In this document: positions 44,711 through 53,863 of the stretch, one piece after another
Layout: each line of letters begins with the position of its first letter
How positions within the stretch are numbered: the first letter of the stretch is position 1
Assembly: GCF_018613235.1 (NCBI RefSeq)
Contig: NZ_JAGGQP010000012.1
Location: 52,652-116,651 of the forward strand
DNA: 64,000 nucleotides
Direction: 5' to 3'
Source of the DNA: Bacillus sp. ISL-41
Lineage (GTDB): Bacteria; Bacillota; Bacilli; Bacillales; Cytobacillaceae
Notes under the pieces: generated by a model
What the model saw: the letters and a program-made list of their open reading frames with translations, nothing else
The model's database searches: none
What the model was told of the DNA's origin: nothing
Program-made: the position numbers and the translations under genes

Positions 44711-45424
44711 TTATTTTGCGGTCAAGATCCTTGCAAGGAATTTTGGCAATGCGAGCTGGCGCTTGAATCGCTTTGGTTCTTTTAATAGGCGGTACAGCCA
44801 TTCGATGCCGAGCTTGCGGAAAAATAATGGCGCGCGCTGGACTTTTCCTGAGAAGACGTCGAAGCTTCCGCCGACTCCCTGGAATACTTTTACGTTAAGC
44901 TTGCCCATGTTCTCGCGGATCCACAGCTCCTGCTTCGGGCTGCCCATCGCGACGAACAGCAATTCAGCTCCTGAAGCGTTGATTTTATCGACAATCTTGT
45001 CATTATCTTTTTCATACCCATTTTCGTAGCCGGAAATCACAAGGCCCGGGTATTTTTCTTCAAGCTTTTGCTTCGCTGTTGTGACGACCTCTTCTTTTGC
45101 GCCATAAAGGAAGACCTTATGATTTTCCTCGGCGGCAAAGCGGATCAGCCTGTCCATCATATCGACACCAGTCACGCGGGAGGAAATTTTGCCGCCCTTC
45201 ATTTTCGAGGCAAGCAAAATTCCTACTCCATCCGGAATCTGGTAGGTTGATGAATTGATCAGCTGGCGGAGCTCTTCATTTTCTTCAGCGGCCATGACCT
45301 TTTCAGGGTTGACTGCGATTATCGTGGATTGCAGGCCTGCCTTCATTCGTTCACGCAGGTCTGCAATGATTTCTTCGTAATTATAAGGCGAAACATCGAC
45401 GCCCAGGTAATTTTCTTTTTTCAT
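44711..45424 (-). CDS. tagA: WecG/TagA/CpsF-family glycosyltransferase
   Basis: The product is 237 residues from ATG 45424; a TTG at 45436 is too close to AGAGGG. Family motifs are clear: TIIAVNPEKVMAAEEN, IPDGVGILLASKM, VFLYGAKEEVVTTA, AMGSPKQELWI and a C-terminal basic segment (LGIEWLYRLLKEPKRFKRQ) that associates with the membrane. TagA moves ManNAc onto lipid-linked GlcNAc. In S-layer bacteria this disaccharide starts the wall polysaccharide that CsaB later pyruvylates. It is 18 bases after the nucleotide-sugar dehydrogenase, in one operon. Confidence 0.92.
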   Translation of the reverse strand: MKKENYLGVDVSPYNYEEIIADLRERMKAGLQSTIIAVNPEKVMAAEENEELRQLINSSTYQIPDGVGILLASKMKGGKISSRVTGVDMMDRLIRFAAEENHKVFLYGAKEEVVTTAKQKLEEKYPGLVISGYENGYEKDNDKIVDKINASGAELLFVAMGSPKQELWIRENMGKLNVKVFQGVGGSFDVFSGKVQRAPLFFRKLGIEWLYRLLKEPKRFKRQLALPKFLARILTAK

Positions 45425-45442
45425 GGCAAGTATCAAACCCTC

Positions 45443-46720
45443 TTAGAGCTGGATTGGTTTCAGTCCTGACAAATCACCGATTCTGTACAAAGTAACATAA
45501 TCGTTATCAAGGTTCGTGCAGTTCTTCGTATCGAAGACGACTGGCGACTTCATTTTGGAAGCGACAAGTTTGCTGTCCAGCGTCTTGAATTCATTGTGGT
45601 CAGCCAATACGACGGCAACATGGGCTTCATTCAGCGCATCCTCTAATGAAAGAAGCGGGAATGTAACCTGATCCTGCTGGACATGAGGGTCATGGGCCAC
45701 TGTTTCGAAACGCGGGTTTCGGGCCAGCAGTTGATAGATCTCGATTGCAGGGCTTTCACGCACGTCATCGATGTTTCCTTTATAGGTTAAGCCGAGTACA
45801 GCAATCTTCGGCTTTTCAATCTGGACTGTCAATTCTTCGATTTTTTCTGCAACGAATTCAGGCATTGAATTGTTGATATCGCGTGATAGCTTGATCAGCA
45901 CGGATTCATTTCTTGCTTTTTCAACGATGAAGTATGGGTCAACTGCCAGGCAGTGTCCGCCAACTCCTGGTCCAGGCTGGTGGATATTGACGCGCGGATG
46001 CTTGTTGGCAAGCTCGATCACGTCATGGGCATTGACGCCTAATTTTGCACTGATTTTAGCGAGTTCATTGGCCAGGGCAATGTTGACATCACGGAATGTG
46101 TTTTCCATCAGTTTGGACATTTCCGCTGTGAGCGCCTCGGTTTCAATCACGTCTCCCGTAACGATGGCGCGGTATACGTCTGCAGCCTTTTTAGCAGCGA
46201 CAGGAGTCGTTCCGCCGACAATACGAGTGTTTTCGATCAACTCGATCAAGATGCGGCCTGGAAGCACGCGCTCAGGGCAGTGTGCAAGGAAAATGTCGTT
46301 TTGCACGTCGTGTCCTGCCTCTTGAAGGATTGGTGCGACGACATCATCCATCGTTCTTGGCGGGATTGTCGATTCGACAATGACCACATCGCCTTTTTTA
46401 ACGAAAGGAACGATCGCCTTTGTTGCGCTGATGACATAATCCACATTCGCAGTGTAATCGTGATGGATTGGTGTTGGCACGGCGATGATGAATACATCCG
46501 CTTCCTCGGGTGTGAGGGATGCGCGAAGCTTGCCTTTTTCAACGGCTTCTTTAACGAGCTCCGGGAGCCCGACTTCTTCAATTGTTACATTTCCATTATT
46601 TAAAGAGTTCACTACACGTTCGCTGACATCGACTCCGACAATATCATAGCCGGCTCTTGCAAAGATCGCAGCGGTTGGCAGTCCGATATAACCTAATCCA
46701 ATGACACAAATCTTTTTCAT
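45443..46720 (-). CDS. UDP-N-acetylmannosamine dehydrogenase-like nucleotide-sugar dehydrogenase
   Basis: The 425-residue enzyme opens with an NAD-binding glycine loop (VIGLGYIGLPTAAIFARAGY). It has CPERVLPGR and the catalytic Cys in GGHCLAVDPYF, and ends with the UDP-binding domain (AVLGLTYKGNIDDVRESPA). The CPERVLPG form is typical of the WecC branch that oxidises UDP-ManNAc to UDP-ManNAcA using two NAD. It shares an operon with tagA, which supports a ManNAc-type wall polymer. Exact substrate is inferred, since UDP-glucose and UDP-GlcNAc enzymes are related. AGAGAGGT precedes ATG 46720. Confidence 0.9.
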   Translation of the reverse strand: MKKICVIGLGYIGLPTAAIFARAGYDIVGVDVSERVVNSLNNGNVTIEEVGLPELVKEAVEKGKLRASLTPEEADVFIIAVPTPIHHDYTANVDYVISATKAIVPFVKKGDVVIVESTIPPRTMDDVVAPILQEAGHDVQNDIFLAHCPERVLPGRILIELIENTRIVGGTTPVAAKKAADVYRAIVTGDVIETEALTAEMSKLMENTFRDVNIALANELAKISAKLGVNAHDVIELANKHPRVNIHQPGPGVGGHCLAVDPYFIVEKARNESVLIKLSRDINNSMPEFVAEKIEELTVQIEKPKIAVLGLTYKGNIDDVRESPAIEIYQLLARNPRFETVAHDPHVQQDQVTFPLLSLEDALNEAHVAVVLADHNEFKTLDSKLVASKMKSPVVFDTKNCTNLDNDYVTLYRIGDLSGLKPIQL

Positions 46721-46840
46721 TAAAAGGACCTCTCTTTTTAAGGCAGTTAATTATAGGTATTTATTGTGATTTTCTGATCAATCTAGCTTTAATTTCTAAC
46801 ATAGTATATCAAATCTTGTCAAACCATGCACCCTTCAACA

Positions 46841-46869
46841 TTGAATGGTTTCGTTTATAATGTTAAAAT
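46841..46869 (+). promoter_or_regulatory. Predicted SigA-type promoter of csaB
   Basis: TTGAAT and TAAAAT are separated by 17 bases, about 110 bases before the csaB start. Confidence 0.5.
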
Positions 46870-46881
46870 ATTGTTTAGCTT

Positions 46882-46920
46882 TTGGGTGCTTTCGATTTCG
46901 TTCGGCACCTTCTTTTTTTT
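46882..46920 (+). promoter_or_regulatory. Terminator-like hairpin in the csaB leader (possible attenuator)
   Basis: GGGTGC and GCACC pair around a loop containing CGATTTCG. An eight-base T-run follows, all between the predicted promoter and the gene. It may attenuate csaB or end an antisense-independent short transcript. Confidence 0.4.
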
Positions 46921-46983
46921 ACAGCTTATTACGCTTATGTTTTACCAACGCAATACTTTCTATATTAAGGAGGAGCAACTTCT

Positions 46984-48093
46984 TTGAAAATTGTCATCTC
47001 AGGATTTTATGGCCTCGGTAATACTGGTGACGAAGCCATACTTGAATCCATTGTCGATAACTTGCGAGAGCATTTAGACCAGCCAGAAATTACCGTATTC
47101 TCTTTATCACCGGAACAGACCGCAAAGGAACATAATGTCAAAACCGTGTACCGCGGCTGGCGCCATGATTTTAAAGCTAAGGTCAATGCTTTGAAGGAAG
47201 CTGACCTGCTGATCTCGGGCGGCGGCGGTTTGCTGCAGGATACATATCCTACCCGCTTTATTTTCGGGCCGCTTCCGTATTATCTGTTGATTGTCTTTTT
47301 GGCCAAGCTAGTAGGGACGAAGGTCATGTTCTTTTCCCAGGGGATTGGACCGGTAAACTCAACATGGGGCAAGATTTTAATGAAAGTGTTTGCCAATATG
47401 GCAGATTTCGTGACGGTCCGTGACCAGTTCTCGAAGGACCTGCTGCATAAATTGGGCGTTAAGCGTCCAGAGACTGTTGTGACTTCTGACATCGTGTTCG
47501 CTTTCCATCCGAAAAAGGATACAGCCGCGATGGACAGCCTGCAGCTGGAGCGTAAGGATAATCTTGTCGCTGTTTCTGTACGTCCATGGTTCGAAAAAGT
47601 AAAGCAGTTTGAGCAGATTGCGGAGATCCTCGATAACTGGATCGAAGCCCGCGACATCACGCCGGTGTTCGTGCCGATGGAAGGCCATCACGACGACACG
47701 GCAAGCAAAAATGTGCTGAAGCATATGAAGCATGCTGATAAATGCCATATCCTTGGCACGAATTTCACGCCTAATCAATACTTGAACTTCATCGGCGAAT
47801 GCCAGATCACGATCGGCATGAGATTGCACGCATTGATTTTCTCGACGCTGACAGGCGTGCCGCATATTGGGTTAAGCTATGACAAAAAGGTCGAAAGCCT
47901 GCTCAAGCGCAGCGGCATGTGGCAATTCTCCGCCGTGCTTGAAGAAATGAATGTCGAAGAATTAACCAAGAACGGTTTAGAGCTGTTGGACAACAGGGAA
48001 AAATACAGCAAGATCGTTGAAGGCAACGCCGCAGAAATGCGCGTCGAAGCCGTTCGGAATGTTGACTTGCTGAAAGAGAACTTTGGTAAGTAA
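46984..48093 (+). CDS. csaB: CsaB polysaccharide pyruvyltransferase
   Basis: The 369-residue protein starts at TTG 46984 behind AAGGAGGAG. It matches the polysaccharide pyruvyl transferase family: ISGFYGLGNTGDEAILESIV, ISGGGGLLQDTYPTRF, FSQGIGPVNS and the C-terminal GMRLHALIFS with Arg and His. CsaB uses phosphoenolpyruvate to place a 4,6-pyruvyl ketal on ManNAc of the secondary cell wall polysaccharide. That group is what SLH domains recognise. It stands opposite the tagA operon and near eight SLH genes, so the function is well supported by context. A cluster of three repeats follows it. Confidence 0.95.
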   Translation: MKIVISGFYGLGNTGDEAILESIVDNLREHLDQPEITVFSLSPEQTAKEHNVKTVYRGWRHDFKAKVNALKEADLLISGGGGLLQDTYPTRFIFGPLPYYLLIVFLAKLVGTKVMFFSQGIGPVNSTWGKILMKVFANMADFVTVRDQFSKDLLHKLGVKRPETVVTSDIVFAFHPKKDTAAMDSLQLERKDNLVAVSVRPWFEKVKQFEQIAEILDNWIEARDITPVFVPMEGHHDDTASKNVLKHMKHADKCHILGTNFTPNQYLNFIGECQITIGMRLHALIFSTLTGVPHIGLSYDKKVESLLKRSGMWQFSAVLEEMNVEELTKNGLELLDNREKYSKIVEGNAAEMRVEAVRNVDLLKENFGK

Positions 48094-48101
48094 GCAGAAA
48101 G

Positions 48102-48216
48102 TGAGCAGAGGGACGGTTCTTGTGCTTGAAATGCCGGGAAAATGTTAGCAGAGGGACGGTTCTCCTGCTCTTTTCCTGGAAGTCCATTTAAGCACAGGGA
48201 CGGTTCTACTGATTGA
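48102..48216 (+). repeat. GGGACGGTTCT dispersed repeat, three direct copies
   Basis: Three copies lie head to tail at about 48104, 48146 and 48190, with ends GTGCTTG, CTGCTC and CTGATTG. It is one of only two clusters with direct rather than purely inverted order. Confidence 0.85.
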
Positions 48217-48343
48217 TTTTGTAAGTTAACATGTTCAGGAATTCTGTGACATTTGACTAGTGTATATTATAGTAGGAATTTTTTATTAGGCAGATACTTC
48301 TAGAACTATTTTTCATCGTCAAAATAACCCAGGAGGTGCAATT

Positions 48344-49519
48344 ATGAAAGTTCTTATTGCCACCGCTTATGACTATCCGCACGCTGGCGGGCTATCTACA
48401 CACGTTGCGACATTAAAGGCCGGACTCGAGGAGCGCGGACATGAAGTTGATGTCCTTTCGTTCACGGATGTGTCTCCAGTAGTACGTAAGATGTACGCAC
48501 AGGGGCCAAGCTTTGTCATCAACAAAGTAAAAAAGGGCCGTGGAATCCTTTGGAGCCATTATGCACGTAAGAATCTGCTGAAGGCTCTTATTTTAAAAAA
48601 TAAAAACAAGAATTATGACATCATCAATGCCCAGGATCCTTTCACGACCCTGGCTGCTCTGGAAACGGGAATTCCTGTTGTTTCGACTGTCCATGGTTAC
48701 ATGGCTTTTGAAGCTGTCAGCAAAGGCTCGATTGATGAAGGCAGTCCGGAAGCAAATGAAATGCAGGAAATCGAGATCAAGGCATACCAAAACACCCGTA
48801 AGATCATTACGGTTGACCAGCGCCTGAAACAATATGTGAAGGACGTATCTGGTGTTGACGGGTTTGCGATCCGCAATTTTATCGATATTCACGGTTTCAA
48901 GCCTGATAAGGATCGAAAAAATGCGCTCCGTGATCAATACGGTATCTCCCGTGATGAAAATATTTTGTTCGTGCCGCGCCGCCTGACGAAAAAGAATGGC
49001 GTTATCTATCCGGCGCTTGCGATGCCTGCCGTGCTGAAGGAGTTTCCAAACACAAGGTTAATCTATGCAGGAAGCGGCGAGGCGTTGTCAGAAATCAAGA
49101 AAATTGTTGCTGAAAATGGACTTGAGGACAGAGTTGACCTGCTTGGTGCCGTTGCACATGACAAGGTTAAGGACTATTATGCACTTGCCGATGTTGCGCT
49201 TGTGCCGAGTGTCCACTCTGCCGGTGTGGAGGAAGCGACTTCGATTTCTGCGCTTGAAGCGATGGGTTCTGGTTCACCGCTGGTTGCCTGTGCAGTTGGC
49301 GGCTTGAAGGAAATCATCGAGGATAAAGAAGATGGTTTGCTCGTTGAGGAGAAGAACGTCCAGGAGCTTGCGGAAGCGATCATTTTCTTGTTGAAGAATC
49401 CGGAAAAAGGCGAGGAATTCGCCGCGAAGGCTCGCCAGAAGATTGAAGAGGAATACTCTCACCTTGCTGCGGCTGAGAAATACGAGGAAATCTATTTGAG
49501 CGCTTTAGGTCGTAAATAG
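48344..49519 (+). CDS. GT4-family glycosyltransferase
   Basis: The 391-residue protein follows AGGAGGTG before ATG 48344. The N-terminal domain begins MKVLIATAYDYPHAGGLSTHV. The donor half has LIYAGSGEALSEI, ALVPSVHSAGVEEATSI and ALEAMGSGSPLVACAVGGL, the usual GT-B retaining pattern. It is transcribed in the csaB direction, after the repeats, and ends in a strong terminator. It probably adds a sugar to the wall polysaccharide; donor and acceptor are unknown. It is not closely similar to the GT4 at 42 kb. Confidence 0.9.
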   Translation: MKVLIATAYDYPHAGGLSTHVATLKAGLEERGHEVDVLSFTDVSPVVRKMYAQGPSFVINKVKKGRGILWSHYARKNLLKALILKNKNKNYDIINAQDPFTTLAALETGIPVVSTVHGYMAFEAVSKGSIDEGSPEANEMQEIEIKAYQNTRKIITVDQRLKQYVKDVSGVDGFAIRNFIDIHGFKPDKDRKNALRDQYGISRDENILFVPRRLTKKNGVIYPALAMPAVLKEFPNTRLIYAGSGEALSEIKKIVAENGLEDRVDLLGAVAHDKVKDYYALADVALVPSVHSAGVEEATSISALEAMGSGSPLVACAVGGLKEIIEDKEDGLLVEEKNVQELAEAIIFLLKNPEKGEEFAAKARQKIEEEYSHLAAAEKYEEIYLSALGRK

Positions 49520-49561
49520 TTTTTTGTGAGCATGATTACTGATATGATATAGTTTGAAACT

Positions 49562-49592
49562 AGTAAGGCGGGCATTGTTTCGCCTTACTTTT
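49562..49592 (+). terminator. Intrinsic terminator of the GT4 gene
   Basis: AGTAAGGCG and CGCCTTACT pair around a short loop, followed by TTTTATTT. Confidence 0.85.
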
Positions 49593-49663
49593 ATTTAGGC
49601 TGTTTTTTAAATGACGGATCGAGCTTTGATGAAAATTCTTTTATAGAAAGTGACTGAAATGAT

Positions 49664-51184
49664 ATGGCGGGATTGAAAAAAACGGCCATTTGGATCACCC
49701 TCCTGGCTCTGGTCCTTAAGCTGTCAGGTTTTTTGCGGGAAAGTATCATTGCCAAAGAGTTCGGAGCAAGCGAATACACGGATGGCTATTTGCTGGCTTT
49801 TTCTTTCATTACGCTCGTTGTGGCGATGATCTCCGGCGGGTTCAATAACGTATTCCTTCCTATGTACATGCAAAAGCGAAAGGAAAGCCCGGAGGAGACA
49901 GAGCGGAATGCGAACGGCATTTTGAATGGCACTTTTTTAGTATTCCTTGGTGTGACCCTCGCTGGTTATTTCCTCGTTCCTTATATTGTGCCGCTGATCT
50001 ATGGCAATATGACGGAGACGACCGAAAAGGTTGCTGTTGAAATCACTCAATTCTTTTTCCTGTTCATGAGTTTGATTGCGGTGAATGGGATTCTTGAGTC
50101 TTATTTGCAGGGACGACGGGTGTTTGTGCCGACGCAGGTTTCTAAATTGCTAGCAACCTTGATGGGTGCGGTTTTTGCGCTGTTATTCTCTGATCAATGG
50201 GGAATCTACAGCTTGGCATATGGTTTTATTTTCGGAACCTTCCTCGGAATGGTCATCCAGTTCTTCTTCCTGTTTAAGAACGGGTATAAGTGGCAGCCGA
50301 CTGTTAAGGTGGAAAAAGCTTTTGGTTCGGCTTTCCTTGTCCTGCTGGCACCGGCGTTATTGAATTCGGTTGTTGGTCAGATTAATATGTTCGTGAATAA
50401 GTCGTTTGCTTCGGGCACCGAGAGCGCCGCTGTTACCTACCTGAACAACGCTTCCTTGTTGGTGAGCATTCCACAGGCGATTTACGCGACAACCGTGGCG
50501 GCAATCATTTTCACATTATTGTCTGATCAAGTGGACAACCACAAGAAGTTTCAGGGCACTGTGTTCATGGGCATGCAGATCACGCTTGTTACGCTGCTGC
50601 CGATTGCGGTCGGGCTGCTGCTTGTTGGCAAGGAAGCGATCTCATTTGTTTTCGAGCGTGGTCGCTTTACCGCAGAGGATACACAGAATACGTATGTTGC
50701 ACTCGTTTACTACATTCCCTTGATTGTTACGCAGGGCTTGCAGTACATTGTGTCCAAATCGATGTACGCCCGCGGCAAGACGGCGATTGTGCTGAGGATC
50801 AGTATTACGACGATCGTCTTGAACCTTATCTTCAACTGGATTCTTGTAGGACCGTTTGGATATCCTGGGCTTGCGCTGACGAGTTCACTTGTGTCGATTT
50901 ACTATTTGGGAGTATCGACGTTTGTCGTCTATAAGGATTTTGACCGGGAAGAGCGATTAAGGTTGGCTAAGCTGTTCGCGAAGGTCATCCTGCCGACTGT
51001 AATCATGGCAGTTCCAATTTATTTGATCAAACAGTTCACAGCGATTTCCGAACTATACTCACTCATTCAGCTAGGCATTTTGGTGCCACTAGGGGTAGTG
51101 CTATATGCAGCTGGAATTTACTTCTTCTATCGAGAAGGCTTCAGACAGCTGCTCGGGATACTGCGGAAGAAGAAAGCGTCTTGA
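49664..51184 (+). CDS. MurJ/MviN-type lipid-linked glycan flippase
   Basis: The 506-residue protein has about fourteen membrane segments and MVF-superfamily features: LKLSGFLRESIIAKEFGAS at the N-terminus, a central GRFTAEDTQNTYVAL, and a long C-terminal helical part. Proteins of this type flip lipid II or lipid-linked oligosaccharides. Next to csaB and GT4 genes it may export the wall polysaccharide precursor rather than serve peptidoglycan; this is inference. The ribosome site before ATG 49664 is weak (GAAAGTGA). Confidence 0.85.
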   Translation: MAGLKKTAIWITLLALVLKLSGFLRESIIAKEFGASEYTDGYLLAFSFITLVVAMISGGFNNVFLPMYMQKRKESPEETERNANGILNGTFLVFLGVTLAGYFLVPYIVPLIYGNMTETTEKVAVEITQFFFLFMSLIAVNGILESYLQGRRVFVPTQVSKLLATLMGAVFALLFSDQWGIYSLAYGFIFGTFLGMVIQFFFLFKNGYKWQPTVKVEKAFGSAFLVLLAPALLNSVVGQINMFVNKSFASGTESAAVTYLNNASLLVSIPQAIYATTVAAIIFTLLSDQVDNHKKFQGTVFMGMQITLVTLLPIAVGLLLVGKEAISFVFERGRFTAEDTQNTYVALVYYIPLIVTQGLQYIVSKSMYARGKTAIVLRISITTIVLNLIFNWILVGPFGYPGLALTSSLVSIYYLGVSTFVVYKDFDREERLRLAKLFAKVILPTVIMAVPIYLIKQFTAISELYSLIQLGILVPLGVVLYAAGIYFFYREGFRQLLGILRKKKAS

Positions 51185-51206
51185 TATTGATATTTGTTGT
51201 TTTAAC

Positions 51207-51247
51207 ACAGTAAAGCGGTGGGGGTCAGACCCCCACCGCTTTACTGT
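51207..51247. repeat. 41-bp near-perfect palindrome
   Basis: The 20-base arm ACAGTAAAGCGGTGGGGGTC is followed by a single A and then its exact complement. It lies 23 bases after the flippase gene and 21 bases before a small gene. It lacks a T-run, so it may be a 3' hairpin or a dispersed GGGGGTCAGACCCCC-type repeat. Confidence 0.9.
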
Positions 51248-51267
51248 ACTAAAAAGGGAGTGTTCTA

Positions 51268-51441
51268 ATGACTATATTCTATATAACAGTAGCCGGCATT
51301 TTAGGATTTATCTTTCTAGGGCTGCCTGGGGCAGTTATAGGTGGATTGTTTGGAATTGTGTTTGGTGCTAGTCAGTCCAACCATAAGAGAATTGTTAAGG
51401 TGGAAAAGGAATTGAACCAGCTGAAAAACAATAATCAATAG
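51268..51441 (+). CDS. Small membrane protein, 57 aa
   Basis: ATG 51268 follows AAGGGAGTG. The peptide has a glycine-rich hydrophobic segment (residues 5-34, GILGFIFLGLPGAVIGGLFG) and a charged helical tail (HKRIVKVEKELNQLKNNN). It resembles small membrane proteins that may cap or regulate larger partners, but I do not recognise it. It is followed by a strong terminator and may be co-expressed with the flippase. Confidence 0.65.
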   Translation: MTIFYITVAGILGFIFLGLPGAVIGGLFGIVFGASQSNHKRIVKVEKELNQLKNNNQ

Positions 51442-51498
51442 TAAACTTCCTGAGGTACACCCTCACCGAACGGATTCGATATTTTCCTCCAAAATAAA

Positions 51499-51547
51499 AA
51501 GATTGCAGTTAGACTCGATATAAGAGAGTTTAACTGCAATCTTTTTT
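51499..51547 (+). terminator. Intrinsic terminator of the small membrane gene
   Basis: AAAGATTGCAGTTA and TAACTGCAATCTTT form a long stem with an inner ACTC/GAGT pair, followed by TTTTTT. Confidence 0.85.
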
Positions 51548-51608
51548 AAGGCACATTATACCCTTTGTGTTTCTTATCCTAACTTCCCATTGTACCCTGT
51601 TGAAAAAA

Positions 51609-51637
51609 CAAGCAGTAGAACCGTCCCTCTGCTCACT
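51609..51637 (-). repeat. GGGACGGTTCT dispersed repeat, single copy
   Basis: AGAACCGTCCCTCTGCTC is seen next to the 3' end of the glucosaminidase gene. Confidence 0.8.
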
Positions 51638-51641
51638 TTTC

Positions 51642-53633
51642 TCACTTTACTAGGGGCAGATCTTTGATGAGGTCGGAACGGATGTATACTTCGTTTTGGG
51701 TTGTTGAGTCGGACATGATTTTGAACCAGTAGTAGCCGTCTGTATGTTTTTGTGATTCTAGGATTGCGACTGGTAATCCTGCGTATTTGTTTGTATATGC
51801 TATTGCAGATTCTACTCCTGGGTTGATTCTTGCATTTACTCCGTCAACTGTTGTTTCACCGATTCGGTATGCGTTTGCTGAACGGTCTTTCTTGCCTAGG
51901 AATTTATCTACACGGTGCATATGCCCCGCAATTTTTTGTCCCCAAAAAGGATCTGAAGCGTATTTTACGTTGAAGCCTCGTGCTTTGTTACCTGTTATTG
52001 CTCCATTCGCAAATGAACCTGTAGGACTAATATAATTTTTGTTAAGATAACGGTTCGCCAAAGCATCAATTGCTTCTTTAGGCGAAGCGAAAAATTCAGC
52101 TGCATCTGTATTTCCATCATACGCTTTAATACCGAAAAGGTTATTTCGTTCCAAAGCATACTTGCTCATTCCAAAGTCACTTTCATGCATAGCTAAACCC
52201 AAAATCAACAGGGCATTGATATTATGCTCTAATTCAGCACCCTTGAGATATGTTCCGATTTCTCTAATTTTACTAACCTTTGTTGCGTCTTTGTATCTAG
52301 CATAGTTAGTTGGGTTCGAAACATATAATGCCTCTTTTTCTGCCAGGACATTGTTGATATATAGGTTTAACTGTTCTGCTGAATAAATGGAATCAGTCCT
52401 TGCAGGCAGGTAATTGAAGTATTGATATCCTGTGCCGACAGCTCTTCCATTCAAGTCAGTATATTGTCCGCCATCCCAGCTATAATACTTCTGGTCTTTA
52501 ACAAGGAAACTTGGTGCAAATCCCATTGTATATGATACGTATGTTTTTTTGACTGGATCAAAGATAGAGTGAACCAATTCGCCATTGCCATTTACAGAGT
52601 AATAGTTTCTTCCTTCTACCAGCTGAAGTGGAACCAGTGATACCTCTTCATGCTTAACGTATACCGTCTTACCAGCAAGGAGCACTTTTACATAATTCTC
52701 TGTTGCATCCAGATACTTCATTTCCTGTCCTGCAGGTAAATAAGTTATAGCAGATTTTAATGAAGAATCCTGATAAATATATGTGATTGATTTTCCTAGA
52801 GCCGGTTTTGACCATACAAGACCTGTATTCATTTCAACTATTTGTTCATTAACAGTAACTACTTGATTGTATGCTGTTGCTGCGCTTTTTGCCGAATCGA
52901 AGGAAGAATATGTCTTCGTACTGTACGTTAATTCACCAGAAGGTAGGATTGTTGCCACTTTATAACCTGCCGCTCCATCTTCACCTGGTTCTTCAGGAAT
53001 CTTCGCTTCTTCCATTTTGTTTAGCATTCTGTAGATAAATGCTGCGGCTTCCTGGCGTGTAGCTGTTTTCTTTGGCAGGAACTTATAGGTTCCATCTCCA
53101 TTCGAAAGACCTTTTATAATACCATCTCTTGAATTCTTTGCTACTGCCATTTTAAAAATATCATTAATTTCATTCGCATCCGAAAAACTAAGTACTGCTT
53201 CGTCGCGATCGATTTGCATATAATTGAAAGCACGATCAATCATTGTCGCAGCCTGTTCTCTTGAAATTTGGTCATCAATCCCAAACTTTGTAGGAGTATA
53301 GCCCATAATAATTCCGGCGCTGGCCGCACTATTTATTCCTTTTGATAATGGGGATGAAAGAGGGACGTCAGCAAATACTGGAGTACCATCTGGTAAATGG
53401 AGAGCACGTGATATAAACGTTGCAAACTGCCCTCGAGAAACCTCCAAATTCGGCTTATAAACCCCTTCACCAAACCCCTGCATAACTCCCTCAGCAATCA
53501 TCGCACGCATCTCTGTCTCTAAAGTGGACCCTGTTATATCGTCTTGCGCAAAAGCCGTTGGCTGATGTATCGTCAATAAACTTCCCATTGTCAAACCGAA
53601 TGTCAGGATGAGCTTGCCAAATTTCTTCCTCAT
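51642..53633 (-). CDS. SLH-anchored glucosaminidase (GH73-type)
   Basis: ATG 53633 follows AGGGGGAG; a start at 53690 lacks a site. The 663-residue product has a signal peptide and three SLH domains within about 35-215 (FGEGVYKPNLEVSRGQFA, GYTPTKFGIDD). Next come a spacer, an SH3-like region near 290-360, a glucosaminidase domain at about 430-590, and a closing SH3-like part. The catalytic Glu is in LAMHESDFGMS, and FGIKAYDGNTDAAEFF follows as in LytD/LytG-type enzymes. It should cut peptidoglycan glycan strands while held by SLH on the wall polymer. Confidence 0.9.
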   Translation of the reverse strand: MRKKFGKLILTFGLTMGSLLTIHQPTAFAQDDITGSTLETEMRAMIAEGVMQGFGEGVYKPNLEVSRGQFATFISRALHLPDGTPVFADVPLSSPLSKGINSAASAGIIMGYTPTKFGIDDQISREQAATMIDRAFNYMQIDRDEAVLSFSDANEINDIFKMAVAKNSRDGIIKGLSNGDGTYKFLPKKTATRQEAAAFIYRMLNKMEEAKIPEEPGEDGAAGYKVATILPSGELTYSTKTYSSFDSAKSAATAYNQVVTVNEQIVEMNTGLVWSKPALGKSITYIYQDSSLKSAITYLPAGQEMKYLDATENYVKVLLAGKTVYVKHEEVSLVPLQLVEGRNYYSVNGNGELVHSIFDPVKKTYVSYTMGFAPSFLVKDQKYYSWDGGQYTDLNGRAVGTGYQYFNYLPARTDSIYSAEQLNLYINNVLAEKEALYVSNPTNYARYKDATKVSKIREIGTYLKGAELEHNINALLILGLAMHESDFGMSKYALERNNLFGIKAYDGNTDAAEFFASPKEAIDALANRYLNKNYISPTGSFANGAITGNKARGFNVKYASDPFWGQKIAGHMHRVDKFLGKKDRSANAYRIGETTVDGVNARINPGVESAIAYTNKYAGLPVAILESQKHTDGYYWFKIMSDSTTQNEVYIRSDLIKDLPLVK

Positions 53634-53828
53634 TATTCTCCCCCTAGTTGTTGTTTGTCTTTTTGACAACATTCTCTCTGATTCTACCAATTCATTTACA
53701 ATTTTAGTAGATTTTCTGGTGATTTTTTTAAAAAATGGTCGTAATTTCCCGGTTTATAATTATTATCTGTCTTAATATCGGTCTATCAACTTATGTTTTT
53801 AGAAAAATACAGCAAAAAGGCTTATAGA

Positions 53829-53856
53829 AAAAGCTGGGATTCCTCCCAGCTTTTTA
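53829..53856. terminator. Bidirectional intrinsic terminator
   Basis: AAAAGCTGGGA and TCCCAGCTTTTT form a compact hairpin just after the NlpC/P60 gene. Confidence 0.9.
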
Positions 53857-53863
53857 ACTCTTA

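Noticed and set aside
51105..51371. 88-codon frame overlapping the flippase 3' end
   Set aside because: It crosses the large palindrome and overlaps a better small gene with its own ribosome site.
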